NCBI GenBank assembly: GCA_007922225.1
Contig: ML679961.1
Span: 66,849,075-66,913,074, forward strand
Direction of reading: 5' to 3'
From: Emydura subglobosa
Lineage: Eukaryota; Chordata; Testudines; Chelidae
Length of the DNA: 64,000 nt
Shown here piece by piece: positions 46,583 to 58,653 of this stretch; within the stretch, counting starts at the first letter, position 1, and each line of letters starts with the position of its first letter. A program made the translations under genes and the position numbers. The notes below the pieces were generated by a model. The model worked only from the letters and a program-made list of their open reading frames with translations, searched no databases and was not told where the DNA came from.

Positions 46583-48564
46583 TATATAGCTAATTTTTTT
46601 TCTGAAAAAATTCTTTTTTGGTTGTTTACCAGGGATGTTTGCTTTATTCCTAATGTATTCTTTACTGTTCCTCAAACTGAAGTCATTACTTAATTCAATT
46701 AATATAAAAAAGAACCTACATTGATACAATATTGATTTTACACAGTGAAAATGCCCCTTTCCCCTCCCTAGGCACACACAGGGAAATACAAAAGCTAAGG
46801 TTTCAAAATCAACATTAATGTAGCCACATACCTACTCCTGAATATTTTATTGTATACATGTTATGAAATGAATACATTTATATAGCAGAGTGAAAAAAAA
46901 TCCATTGGAAGAATTTAGTTTCTTATTATGTTTGTGGAATATCCTTGAGGAAACTTAATTACCTGCACTTCGCAAGATTTGTTTTCATTGTTCATGATCA
47001 GTTTGCCATGACTATTTAAAATTTGAGCAGCATTCGTTAGTTGTGATTGATCACATATATATCCCATGGTATTTGTTATGCTGGAAGGTGTTAATGGCCG
47101 CCATCAGACAGGTCTTTGAGCTATAGACAACCATAGAGCTGGTTAAAACCAGTGCTGCTAAGCACACTACTTTCACACTCAAGGAAAAGAGCAAGGTAAG
47201 CCCCTTCATGGAGTGAGAGAACTGGAAACAATAGAAGTGACCACTCAAGGCAATGGGCAGTATGACAAGACCTTATCAGAACCTAAGCCTTGTGGGCTGA
47301 AAAGTTCCCTAAGTGCAAACTGGCAAGGTGTATGGAAGGCAGGGGGAGAAAGCAGGCAGCCAGCAAGTGAGAAAACAGTTGAGAATAGCTCTAAGAAGCA
47401 GCGGAGACACAGCTGCTTGGTACAGAACTAACTAGAAGGATATGCTTGGAAATGTGAACAAGGACACTGCCTGGTGTTTATTTATACTGTGCACTGGGAA
47501 AGAGGACTTTGGTGCAATTGTGTTTCTTTTCAAACAATGTACAAAGAATCTTACTCATATCCTCCATTTCTACTCCTAAACATTCCCGCTAACTGCTCAG
47601 GCCAAGGGGCAACAGTACTGTTTCTGTTCCTTGACTGGAATAAGTATCATTCCTGTATTCAGGAAGTGGGCTTGAGAAATCTCTAAAGGAGAGACAGCAT
47701 CTTGGAAGGTGCAAAGGAGGGCCACAGCATGCTTTACACAGTGCACAGGAGGGAGCTTCTTGCAATGCCCCTTAGGAGCTCTGAAGCTGGGGTTACCTGT
47801 GCTGCTGCTGGTTATCTGTGAGGAGCAGTAGAAATGACAGTCCCTGCAATGGGTTTTGCAGTCCCTGCTATGCTGTGGTCTCTCATTTCAGTACCTGTTT
47901 GAACGCTCACCTCCTGGATGGTATGGGTATTTTGAAGCTGGGCCCTTATGAAGTGAGATTTTAACAGCATGCTAGTAGACCCATCTAGACCCACTACTGC
48001 CATCTGGGACTTTGCAACAGCCCTCTGTCTCACCTACCACTTCCTCAGAAATAAAAGACTCACTAGCAACACTCATCTATTTCATAACATCTGAAACTGT
48101 CACATGCATCCTGAAAAGAAACCTTCTCTCCAGATTGCTGAGATCATCTGCATCAGCATCTGACAGGATGACTTGCACTAAATCCTCTGGGTTCAAAAGG
48201 TGGCCCCTGCAGTCAAACCAGACAAGACAAACAGATATTTCTCTTCTGCAGCTTGCTGCACTTAGGGTAGCAGAAATACCAAGTTGTGCAGATGACCCTA
48301 TCCTGATGGTGATGTTAGAAGTGGCCCCTTGCATCTGCCTGGAGTCTAACAATGTCAATTTGGAAAACAAATTTCTTCCATCCTCTACTTCATTGTGTGC
48401 TGATGACTAATACAAGAAGTTAGCATACCTATATGGAAGGCTGTTTTAACACAGAACAGGACAGAGTCCTGGCACAGAGGCAATTAAACAAGCCAGGCAA
48501 TGATCTGACTGCACCCTTTGCAGTTAGGACTCAGCCCACACATGCAATAAATGTAACGAGAAAA
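46583..48564. other. AT-rich spacer between the DIRS elements
   Basis: No gene or named repeat recognised. It contains no DIRS homology, so the two elements are independent insertions rather than parts of one. Confidence 0.6.
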
Positions 48565-48783
48565 AACAGGGTTACTTACCAGTAACTGTTGTTCTTCGAG
48601 ATGTGTTGTTCATATCCATTCCATTATAGGTGTGTGCATGCCCCGTGCACAGATTCCCGGAACTTTTTTCCCCTCAGCAAGCCCCGTAGGGTCAGCTCAG
48701 GCACCCCCTGGAGTACTGCGCTCATGCCGTGGTACATAGGGCGCTGCCGACCTCGCGGGCCCTCTGTCCCTTCTTTCTGCCTA
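48565..48783. repeat. left (3') inverted terminal repeat, DIRS element 2
   Basis: Begins AACAGGGTTACTTACCAG and matches the inverted right end from about 48590 to CTTCTTTCTGCCT. It carries the outer extension seen only at left ends. Confidence 0.88.
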
Positions 48784-48811
48784 CTCCGACAGTGGGGACG
48801 GAGGGTGGGTG

Positions 48812-48913
48812 TGGAATGGATATGAGCAACACATCTCGAAGAACAACAGTTACTGGTAAGTAACTCTGTTTTCTCTCTTCGAGTGATTGCTCATATCCAT
48901 TCCATTATAGGTG
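48812..48913. repeat. internal complementary region (ICR), DIRS element 2
   Basis: TGGAATGGATATGAGCAACA .. GTTACTGGTAAGTAAC (complement of the left end) is fused at about 48868-48872 to TCTCTCTTCGAGTGATTG .. CCATTATAGGTG (complement of the right end). It uses this element's own ATTATAGG variant, not that of element 1. Confidence 0.9.
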
Positions 48914-50124
48914 ATTAAATAGCCATACCTTGGAGGTGGGTAGGAGTCAGCGTTGCGGCCGCCCTCGCCAGGATGGCTCTGCCGAATCCTGCATCCTCTC
49001 GCCTGCTGCACGATGGCGTAGTGGGACATAAAGGTGTGGACCGATGACCAGGTCACTGCTCTGCAGATGTCCTGCAGGGGCACTCTTCCCAGGAAGGCCA
49101 CCGATGAGGCCTGGGCTCTGGTTGAGTGCGTTGTCACAGCTCCTGGAAGCGGCACCTTCGCCCGCTCGTAACAGGTCTTGATGCAGGCGATGAGCCAGGT
49201 GGAGATGCACTGGGTAGAGACAGGTGAGCCTTTCATCCGGTCTGCCACGAACAGCTGCGTCGACTTCCGGAATGGCCTGGTCCTTTCGATGTAGAAGGCC
49301 AAGGCTCATCTGACATCCAGAGAGTGCCATCTCCGCTCCTCCTCCAAACTGTGCGGTTTAGGAAAAAACATGGGGAGGAAGATATCCTGGTTATAATGAA
49401 ACTGGGACACCACCTTAGGCAGGAAGGCCGGGTGGGGTCTCAGTCGCACCTTGTCCCTATAAAAGACCGTATAGGGGGGCTCCGAGGTTAAAGCCCTTAT
49501 CTCAGTGACCCTCCTAGCCAATGTAATGGCCACTAGGAAGGATACCTTCCAAGAGAGGAAAAGCAACGGGCATGTGGCCATGGGCTCGAAGGGGGGTCCT
49601 GTCAACATAGTGAGGACCAGGTTCAAGTCCCAGGAAGGCACCGGGTCATATAGCCTCTCCACCCCTTCGAGGAACCTAGCTGACATGGGATGTGAAAACA
49701 AAGATCTGCCCTCCATCGGCTGGTGGAAGGCCGAGATGGCCTCCAGGTGCACCCGAAGAGAGGCCAGGGCTAAGCCCTGCAGCTTCAAGTGAAGGAGGTA
49801 CTCCAAAATCGCCTGTATTGGCGAGGAGCTCGGTAGGATGCCCCGGGACTGAGCCCAACAGGTAAAACGCTTCCACTTGGCTCGGTACACCACCTGGGTG
49901 GAAGGTTTCCTGCTGCTAAGCAGGACCTGCTGTACTTGCATAGAGCAGGCTCTCTCTCCCTCCGTCAACCACAGAGTCTCCAAGCTGTCAGGTGGAGGGA
50001 ATCCAGGTCCGGGTGGAGCAGGCAACCCTGGTCCTGGGAGAGCAGGTCGTAATGCTTCGGGAGTGGCAAGGGCGTAGTTATGGACAGGTCCAGCAATATG
50101 CTGAACCAGTACTGTCTCGGCCAA
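48850..50124 (-). pseudogene. tyrosine recombinase, DIRS element 2
   Basis: The first 272 codons (49306-50124) include the N-terminal domain (DSLETLWLTEGERA) and the catalytic Arg in TLARRVTEIRAL. A TGA at 49306-49308 stands where element 1 has Arg (CGA to TGA, a CpG change). The same frame continues from 49302 with HSTRAQASSVAF (H-x-x-R), TWSSVHTF and the nucleophile Tyr in SHYAIVQQA. A two-residue deletion is seen at LFVADRMKG, and a frameshift after the Tyr gives a false tail to 48850. It overlaps the end of the RT ORF by about 160 bp. Confidence 0.9.
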
Positions 50125-51969
50125 GCTGGGGCGATCAGTATGATATCTGCCTTATCTCTCCTGATCTTCAAGAGGACTCTGGGTAGCAAGAGAATGGGGG
50201 GAAATGCATACATGAGGGTCCCCGTCCAGTCTATAAGGAACGCGTCGGAGATGGAGCCCGGCTTGCAACCTTGGAGTGAGCAGAACCTCGGGCATTTCCT
50301 GTTCCAGGACGACGCGAACAGGTCCAGTTGGGGAACACCCCACTTGCGGAAGATGGAAGCTACCACCTCCAGGTGCAGTGACCAATCATGTCGGGGAAGG
50401 AACAACCTGCTGAGGCGGTCCACCTCATTGTTCCTGACCCCCGGGAGGTGAGAGGCAGATATATGAAAGTCGTGTCTCACCGCTAAGTCCCAAAGTTGTA
50501 TGGCCTCCTGGCAGAGGACCAAGGAGTGCGCTCCCCCCTGCCTGTTCATACAGTACATGGCTGCTGTATTGTCTGTTAGGATCTGTACCACTCTGCCCTT
50601 GAGGAACTGGAGGAAGACCTTGCATGCCAGGCGGACTGGCCTGAGTTCCCTGACATTCATGTGGAGGGACATTTCGCTGGCGACCAGCGCCCTTGGGTGC
50701 TCAGGTTGCTGGTGATGTGCGCTCCCCACCCCACATTTGAGGCATCCGTGATCAAAGTCACCAACGGTATTACCTCCCTGAAGGGAACTCCCTTCAACAC
50801 CTCCCTTGGGTCCTTCCACCATAGTAGGGAAGCCAATATCGGGGCGGGCAATGTGACCATCCTGTTCAGAGGGTGTCTGACTGGGGCGTACACTGAGGCT
50901 AGCCACTTCTGGAGAGGCCTGAGTTTGAGGCGAGCTAACCTCACCACGTACGTGCAGGCTGCCATGTGTCCCAACCGCTGGAGGCACCGCCTGGCTGTCG
51001 TCGTGGGGGACCTGAGGAGGTCATCTATTATGGCAGCCATCGCCTCGAAGCGAGGCCTTGGGAGGAAGGCTCTGGCCTGGGTGGCATCTAGTGTGGCCCC
51101 AATGAACTCTATGCGCTGCACCGGGGTGAGAATGGATTTCTGCTCGTTGATGAGCAGCCCCAGGTTGGTGCACGCTGCGCATGTGAGCTCCAGGCTGTTC
51201 CTGATGTGGGCTCTGTACCTGCCCCTGATCAGCCAGTCATCCAGGTATGGGAATATCTGAACTCCCTTGCGGCACAGATGGGCCGCTACTACCACCATAC
51301 ATTTTGTAAATAACCTGGGGGTGGACGAAAGGCCAAAGAGCAGGGCTGCAAACTGGTAGTGGCCACCAGCTACCATAAAGCGTAGGAACCTTCTGTGCCC
51401 TGGGATGATAGAAATGTGAAAGTATGCGTCCTTTAAGTCAAGGGCAGCATACCAGTCCCCTGGATCTAAGGTAGGAATGACAGAGGCTAGGGAGACCATC
51501 CGGAACCTGAGGTGTCTGATGAACTTGTTCAGACGGCGGAGATCTAGAATGGGCCTCAGACCCCCCCCTTGGCCTTGGGGATTAGGAAATATCGGGAATA
51601 AAAAACCCTTCCCCTTTCCCGCGGGGGAGCTTCCTCCACCACTCCTAGCTGGAGGAGGGAGCAGACTTCCTGAGTGAGGAGCCGCTCGTGAGAGGGGTCC
51701 CCAAAGAGGGATTGGGTAGGAGGGGAGTCTGGAGGGAAGGCCGTCAGCTGTAGGGCATTGCCCCTGCGGACTACACCAAGGACCCATCAGTCCGAAGTAA
51801 TGTTTTGCCAGTGAGCATAATACGGCCTGAGTCTGTGGGCAAAGGGCTGGTTGAGATCCAAGAGGAAAGGAAGAGTGCCACCCTCGTGCGCACCGTCAAA
51901 AGGATTTTTTATTATTTTGGTCCTTATTAGGGTCTTGCTGGGCCCCCACCGAAGAACCTGAATGGTCAC
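49965..51969 (-). pseudogene. RT - RNase H - methyltransferase-like ORF, DIRS element 2
   Basis: The start segment (51787-51969) ends at a TGA where element 1 has Trp (ITTDLWVLG). A second break follows near 51560-51600, in or beside a run of C. The RT core lies in 50657-51787: LRPILDLRRLNKFI, LDLKDAYFHI (catalytic Asp at residue 120) and YLDD (171-174). The usual LPFGLS is LLFGLS here. RNase H begins at LITDASNVGWGAHI and changes frame near 50700. It continues in 49965-50987 with MNVRELRPV, ILTDNTAAM and RNNEVDRLSR, then without a stop into LDLFASSWNRKCPRFC and MYAFPPILLLPRVLLKI, the methyltransferase-like part, ending LHLTAWRLCG. Confidence 0.9.
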
Positions 51970-54367
51970 GGCGGTTGGGGCTTCGGAACCGCTCCCGACC
52001 CCTCTTGGGTTGAGCGGGTCTGGGGGGTTGCCTTGGAGGCTTGAGGCTGCCTCTGGGCTTCAGGCTGAGACTGATGCCTCGAAGCCTGTGGGGTGTAGAG
52101 ACCTAGGGACCGCAGCGTAGCCCTAGAGTCTTTCAGGGCATGCAGCTTTTCATTGGTTTTTTCTGAAAAGAGGCCAGCACCATCGAAAGGGAGATCTTGT
52201 ATGGTCTGCTGGACCTCTTGGGACAACCCCGACGACTGCAGCCACGAGGATCATCTCATGACTATGGCCAAGGCCATAGCCCTGCTGGCAGCATCCGCTG
52301 CGTCGCTGGAAGAATTCAAGGCTGCTCCCGCTACCGCAGCGCCCTCCTCGATGACCGTCGAGAAGTCCGCTGCTTTGTCCTGGCACTGGGGTAAAACCTG
52401 CGGGAGGATCTCCGCAAGTCTCTGCAGCGAGGACCAGAGGTTGAGGTTGTACCTCCCGAGGAGCGCCTGGTGGTTCGCGATCCTCAGCTGCAGAGACGCT
52501 GTTGTATAGACCTTGAGGCCAAGCAGGTCTAGTTTTTTGGCTTCCTTGTTCTTGAGGGTGTTACCCTGGGCCTCCTGTCTATTCCTCTGGTTCACCGCAT
52601 CTACCACTAAGGAGCATGGCGTAGGGTGATTATATAGATACTCAACCCCCTCGGTGAGCACAAAGTACTTCTTCTCGGCTCCCTTGGCAGTAAGGGGAAC
52701 CGAGGCGGGGGTTTGTCAGAGGGATTTAGCCAACTTGAGCACCCTCTCGTGGACGGGGAGGGCTTCTCTAGATGGGCCTACCATCCCAGAAACCCCAAAT
52801 AGGGGGTCCTCCTCCTCTGAGAGCTCCTTTAGTTCTAAATTCAGGTTGCTAGCAACCCTTTTTAGCATGTCCTGATGAGCTCTGAAATCAGGCAATGGAG
52901 TCTTACGGTCCCGGGAGGTGACGTCATCGGGGGATGAGGAGGAGGATTGAGGAAGTGGCCCCGTGGAGGGGCCTTCCTCTGAGTCTGATCCCCCTTCGGG
53001 AGGGGGGGGTGGCCCTTGTCCTGGTGGGTCATAGGAGAAGGTGGTGGTGGGACCACTGAAGAGTGGAGCGAGGCGGTAGCCTAGCCCACCTGTGTACCCC
53101 AGGGACCCCAATATGGCCACTGCCAAGGCCCCTGAGGCCACACTGAAGTTGGCATCGGTGCCGACTGGGACACCTGGTGCCGAGATCTGGACCCGGAGCT
53201 GCTAGACCTCCGCTTACTTCCCTTCGCAGTGGAGCGGCTCCTGGAGGACGACGAAGGCGAATGCCGGTGCCGTCGTGTGCGGTGCCGGCATGGAGAGGAG
53301 CTACTAGAGCTGGAATGTCTCCCTCTCGACGACTTGCGTCGACACTTCCCCCCGCGGGAGCGGGAGTGGTGCCGTGAGCGGTGCCGTCGGTGCCGACGCA
53401 AAGACCAGGACCGCGAAGATCAGTGCCGACCAGAGGAACAGGACCGTGAGGTGCGGGACCGTCCGCGAGATGTTGCGCGGGTCGGTGCCGGAGGCATAGC
53501 CGGTGCTAGAGGAGTCGCTGGTGCTGGTGCCGGTAGGGTCGGTAACGCTGGAGCCGGTATCGAGATGTATGGCACCGGAATCCGCGCCGGGCTGGGTGCC
53601 GGGAATTGAGACCGGTGCTGTGAGCTGCGGTGCCGAGATGGGCTCTCCACGGAGGACTGGGAGGTAGCCCTCCTTGAGCTCCTTGACCGCCCTTGGTGCC
53701 ACGGTGTTGAGGATCTCAAGGACTCGGTGCCGGAGCTGGGAGGGGAGCCCGCACTCTCTATCCTCCTTGACCGTCTGGGGGGAGACTTGGACTCCTGTAT
53801 CCGCCAACCACCGGGGGCACCCAGCGTGGGTTTACCCCGAGACACAGGTCCCCTAGCCCTCGGCCGAGAGGGGGACGGAGGCGTGGGCAGGCCCATGAGG
53901 GCGCGTGCTGCGGCGAACGCCTCCAGCGTCGACGGCCCTTGCAAGGGCACTACCCCACTCTGCAGAGTCGGGGAAGGTTCCCTGCGTGGAGATGCCAGTG
54001 CTGGAGTAATCTAGACGGTACGCGGCTGGGGCATCTCCTGACTCCCCCATGGCCGGGTAGGCGGTGCGCGGGAGTCTCGGCACGCGGAGTCCTTGCGGCG
54101 CTTTGGTGCCAGGCCCTGGGTCGACGACGCCGGTGCTGGAGGGGAACGCGCCGGTTCAGAGTCAGGATGGAGGGTGGACTCCATGAGACTAGCCTTCAGC
54201 CGCGCCTCTCTCTCCTTCTGGGTGCGGGGCTTGAAGGCTTTGCATATTTTACATTTGTCCCTGCGGTGCTGCTCCCCAAGGCATCGGAGGCAGCGATCGT
54301 GAGGGTCGCTCACAGGGACTGGTTTGGCACACTCGGTGCACGGCTTGAAACCCGTTGAGCCAGGCAT
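51966..54367 (-). pseudogene. Gag-like ORF, DIRS element 2
   Basis: Starts MPGSTGF at 54367. The eight-ligand Cys/His motif is at residues 10-42 (C10, C13, H23, C26, C29, H34, C39, C42). Open pieces follow at 53420-53950 (STLEAFAAARALMGLPTPPS), 53081-53401 (HRRHRSRHHSRSRGGK, Arg/Ser-rich), 52716-53141, 52251-52661 (SLVVDAVNQRNRQEAQGN) and 51966-52226 (ATLRSLGLYTPQAS). At least four frame changes separate them. It is shorter than the element 1 Gag mainly in the Pro/Ser-rich middle. Confidence 0.85.
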
Positions 54368-54490
54368 GGCCCAACATGAAGAAAAACCCCTGAGGGTTTC
54401 CTAACTACCTAATTAACTGCTTCTAACAACACTAGCTACTAAGAAGCTGCGACTTGCAAAGCAAGAGGCAATGTTCCAGTAACCATCAAC

Positions 54491-54683
54491 AGGCAGAAAG
54501 AAGGAACTGAGGGCCTGCAGGGTCGGCAGCGCCCTATGTACCACGGCATGAGCACGGTACTCCAGGGGGCTCCTGAGCCGACCCTACGGGGCTTGCTGAG
54601 GGGAAAAAAGTTCCGGAAATCTGTGCACAGGGCGCGCACACATCTATAATGGAATGGATATGAGCAATCACTCGAAGAGAGAA
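54491..54683. repeat. right (5') inverted terminal repeat, DIRS element 2
   Basis: Inverted copy of 48590-48783, ending CACTCGAAGAGAGAA at about 54683. The TATA position reads TACATA on the minus strand. Confidence 0.88.
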
Positions 54684-55390
54684 TTAAATTTAAACCTTGC
54701 ACCTCGCCAATAAATCATACAATAGCCTGCCTTTTATTAAGGAAACATGGATAGTAATTCCATAGCTGAGGTTGCATTTATTTCCACTTAGACAGGATTT
54801 CAATCTTTCTATTTCATACTTTAATTAATTAGTCTCCAAATATGTCACCAATGGACAGCTGACTTTTCTGAATAAAAACATGCTGTGTTGCTAGCAAAAG
54901 CATTTAAAAATCTCTTAAATAAATTTAGGCCAGAATGTCTCACTTGTTGTTGCTTCTCTGTGACATCTATAATGTAGCTTTGGGGGAAAATCCCAAGCTG
55001 ACATTTGTCCCACTTGTTTCTTTTTTGTTCAGATTTATGTTACATTCATTAACAATGTCCTTATATTCCAAGGAAAGCCAAAGGAAACAACAATTTTAAT
55101 GCTGCACCTTCTCTCTTTAAATCCACACTGAAGACTCCCTGGGTTTTTATTCATTGGCTGACCCCTACACACACTTACTTTACCTTGATTTAGTGTACTG
55201 TGAGTAATTTAAGGAAACAGAAGAGAAGTTGCAGTTGATATTGTAATGGAGCAATGTCAAAATGAGCTGCTTTCTCCACCGTATAGGGAAACATGTTCTA
55301 AGTCAAATGCCATTTCCATGACCTTAATGAAGTCACCATAGGCAGAAATGCATAACCCAAACAGGATTTATTCAGTTGTTTTAAGGTCAT
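54684..55390. other. non-coding, no feature recognised
   Basis: AT-rich with no supported feature. Confidence 0.5.
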
Positions 55391-55790
55391 ACCAAGAGCT
55401 GGGAAGGATTCATTCATGAGGAAAGGTTAAAAGAATTAAATGGGTATAGCATAGCTACAAGCCCATGAAGGGTGGTGGTGGAAGCATGAAATCTGCCTCA
55501 AATATTAAAAGAGTGATATTAAGGAAATGAGAAGTGTTATTTGGGAATGCTCAGGGGAAAATAGCTGTAAATAATGGATATGAAACAGAGAAAGGGGAAG
55601 TTATGGTTGGAAAGTAAGCATTTGCCTAAGAAAAAGGCTAATTACACTGTAGTCATCTCCTAAGGGAAGTAGTAGAAGCCCCATTGCTAGAGATTCACAT
55701 TCAGGCTTAAGTCAGGCAGTAGGGAATGTTCTACAGGGAACAATGCTTCACTGGCCAGCTGAATGGGCAGAAGGACTTAATACTAATACA
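55391..55790 (+). mobile_element. CR1/L3-like LINE 3' end
   Basis: GAGGAAAGGTTAAAAGAATT near 55418 and CCTAAGGGAAGTAGTAGAAG near 55660 follow the CR1-family ORF2 C-terminal pattern. It ends with GGCAGAAGGACTTAATAC near 55768. Heavily diverged and without an intact tail, so the subfamily is uncertain. Confidence 0.5.
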
Positions 55791-57841
55791 ATATCAGTTT
55801 ATACTGGGATTAGGTAAGCAAGTGAGACGAAAGAAATACTAAGGCCAAGACAAGGCAATTATATTTGAAGGGATTAGAGACCATTATTGATGCCAGAGCT
55901 TGAATACTCTTGCTGATATTCTACAGAACTAAAGAAACTGGAATCTTCTAAAGCTTTGGAGTCTTTACTCCTTTCTTGGCAGCCTTTTCTGAGTTTAGTG
56001 TGACTGATTTTAAAACTTTATAAAAAGTTTATTTGAGTGTCTGAGAAGCATTAGACTGTGAATCTTCCCACCACCTGATGATCTGGCCCACTACCTCTCA
56101 GCAGTCCAACACAGGCCTCATGACCTGCCTTTCATTCTCTGGGAGAAAGAAGTACTGTAAGGCCTTAGCCAATCCTTCAACTCATCAGAGGAGTCTGATA
56201 TTTTGTTTCTGTTCTCAGCAACAGTCCACAGCATGGGGTAAAGACCAGAAAATTCAGTTTATACAATTAAAACTTATTGAAGCTCTTCAGATCCCAGCTC
56301 TCCAGACACCAGAATGTCATGAACACTGTGCTGTATTGCCCATCTTTACGGGTACTCTGTTGATGTGTTGGATTTAAATAATAAAGGGAGAACTGTTGTG
56401 CCATTCCCATTTTCTTAAACAAGACTACCCTTGCCCCTTTAAGGGCTCAGCTGTGGCTCTGTCATGAGCCTAGATTAAAGGACAGCATGTTGGCACAAAC
56501 ATCTGTTTTCCCTTGCCTATGCCTCTTTTCCCTCTCTCTGTTATTTATCTACCTTTCTTAACCCCTTAGGCATTTGAGGATATGCAGTTTGCATTAGATA
56601 ATAAAAATAATCCAATCCACCTTTAATGTTCTATCTCTTGCCTTTTCCTCTTTTTATTTTCCAGGCAGGAATAAACTGTATAGTTTCTTAAGTCAACTTT
56701 TAGCCTGAACCATATTTACTTGGTTTAGTTTTACAACTCTGAAAAACAAGAGGTTTTAATGGCTAGGCTAACCAGATCTTAACTATTGCAACCCAAGTGC
56801 CACTCATATAATCAGGTTCTGGACTAATTAAATGCCCCTTTTCCACATCTTATTCATCTTTGATAAACCTAGTTAACTGTGGCACCCAGTTTTAAGTAGC
56901 TGAGGGATAAGTACATTAATAAAAATATAATTAATCAATATCCATGTAATTTATTTTCCCCTTCCCCATGTGTTTGGATGGAATCAATGCCAACTTATTT
57001 CATAGCTATTGTAATTCAGAATCAATTCCTTGCTACACAGAGTGTCAATAGCTCTGTGTATAAATATTCATTAAGGAGCTAAAGCTGAAAGATTGTGCCC
57101 ACATTCCAAAAGGGATACAAAATTAAATTATTAAACCTGGTTGAGTTTGGGGAGACTTTTTGGTTTATTTTAAACTGCAACCCACCCATCCTAGTAAAAC
57201 TTCACACACACACACAACTAAAATGTTGATCTTTTAGGAATGTTGGCAACATCACAGGTGAATAAGCAAACAGATTCTGGGTCCAACTTTACCAAACCAT
57301 GCTTTGTGGGACAGGGTAGGATAACGATGGCCAAGTATGTAAAGTATGAAAATATCAAGAAGAGTAGAATTTAGGTATGAGAATCCAAAGGGGTTTAACT
57401 GGAAATAATGACAAAAATCAGCAACAGAAAATTGAAGATAGATATTTGGTGTGATGTGCCTTCATCCCTATTCAATCAGCTGCCATTGCAAAAAAAACAA
57501 AACCCCAAAACACACACACTTTGGATCCTTCTATTAAGGGATTAAATAATTACAGTTTTCATTGCCACCCAATTGACCCTTAACTTAATTGTGTTAGGGG
57601 TTAAATGTAGCCCCTTTGGAATTTGTCTTCGAATAATTAATAGTTAATTCCTTGAAGGCAGTCACTTTAGATGCTATCCTTTCCTATATTTTGTCGCTAT
57701 AGTTGTCTGAACTAAAGCAATCACCACAAGGTAAGGGAAAATAAAGTGTATTTACAGAGTTTAGCACTATTACTGCCTCATTGCTAACAAGGACAAAAGA
57801 AAAATCAGCAACTTGAAACAGGCTGGGAAAAGCTTAACAAC
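55791..57841. other. non-coding with one dispersed repeat copy
   Basis: Apart from the repeat at 56072-56142 I see no supported feature. The 99-codon plus-strand frame at 56078-56377 lies over that repeat and is not taken as a gene. Confidence 0.5.
56072..56142 (+). repeat. unclassified dispersed repeat, copy 1
   Basis: CACCTGATGATCTGGCCCAC .. CAGCAGTCCAACACAGGCCT .. CATGACCTGCCTTTCATT recurs 2.5 kb away at 58577-58653 with a few substitutions and a 4-bp TCAG duplication in the second copy. Confidence 0.75.
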
Positions 57842-58215
57842 AATCATAAAAATATAGGCCTGGAAGGGATCATGAGGAGTCATTTAGTCCAGCCCCCTGT
57901 GCGGAGTTGGGACCATTTAAACCTAAACCATCCCTAACAGGTGTTTGTCCAACCAGTTCTTAAAAATCTTCAATGACAGAGATTTCATAACCTCCCTTGG
58001 AAGCATATTCTAGAGCTTAACTACCCTTATAACCAGAAAGTTTATCCTAATATTTAATTTAACTCTCCCTTGCTGCAGATTAAGTCCATTACTTCTTGTC
58101 CTACTTTCAGTGGACATGGAGAACAATTGATCACAGCATTCTTTCTAATAGTCCTTAACATGTTATCAGGTCCCCCCGTCTTCTTTTTTCATGACTAAAT
58201 ATGCCTAGTTTTTAA
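57842..58215 (-). mobile_element. CR1 LINE 3' end
   Basis: Begins with the reverse complement of a CR1 terminus (AATCATAAAAATATAGGCCT, GGAAGGGATCATGAGGAG, TTTAGTCCAGCCCCCTG). It continues through the usual AACCAGTTCTTAAAAATCTT, TTGGAAGCATATTCTAGAGC and CTTGCTGCAGATTAAGTCCA segments. It fades after 58215. Confidence 0.88.
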
Positions 58216-58576
58216 AAAAAAATTCTTCATGATCAGGTATAGCTATAACAACATGAACCAATGTATGTATGAAAAGAACCACCACATACTAATATCAAAA
58301 CAAAGTTATGTGGAGTTATAAGTCACCTATTTTCTTAGGACCAGATTCTAATGACGTTACTCACACCAAGTAGTACCTTACTTGGTTAGTAGCCCAATGA
58401 TTTAAGTAGGACTATTTTTGAGGGGCAAAATATAACTTGACAGGAGTAAGGGTGGCAGATGTGGCTCTCTTCTAATATCCTTGAGTTAGTTTACTCTCAC
58501 CTCTTGGACAAGAAACCTGAAGGGGGCCAAATCCTCAGTAGATGTAAATTGAAATTAGTGCTATGCTGATTTACAT

Positions 58577-58653
58577 CACCTGATGACCTAGTCCACTACC
58601 TATCAGTCAGCAGTCCAACACAGGCCTCATGACCTATCTTTCATTTCCTGGTA
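58577..58653 (+). repeat. unclassified dispersed repeat, copy 2
   Basis: Partner of 56072-56142; see that entry. Confidence 0.75.

Larger units (their letters stand above)
48565..54683 (-). mobile_element. DIRS-type tyrosine-recombinase retrotransposon, element 2
   Basis: About 6.12 kb, same orientation and architecture as element 1 but a different subfamily: ITRs read CCATTATAGG where element 1 has CCAATTTAGG, and TACATA replaces TATAAA. Order from the 5' end: right ITR (54491-54683), Gag-like ORF, RT-RNase H-methyltransferase-like ORF, recombinase, ICR (48812-48913), left ITR (48565-48783). Its ITRs differ at roughly 13 of about 163 positions by my count, and it has more frameshifts than element 1, so it appears older. 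Confidence 0.93.

Noticed and set aside
50661..51260. 199-codon plus-strand ORF
   Set aside because: Shadow of the RT/RNase H coding strand of DIRS element 2; element 1 shows a related but shorter shadow and no domain is present.
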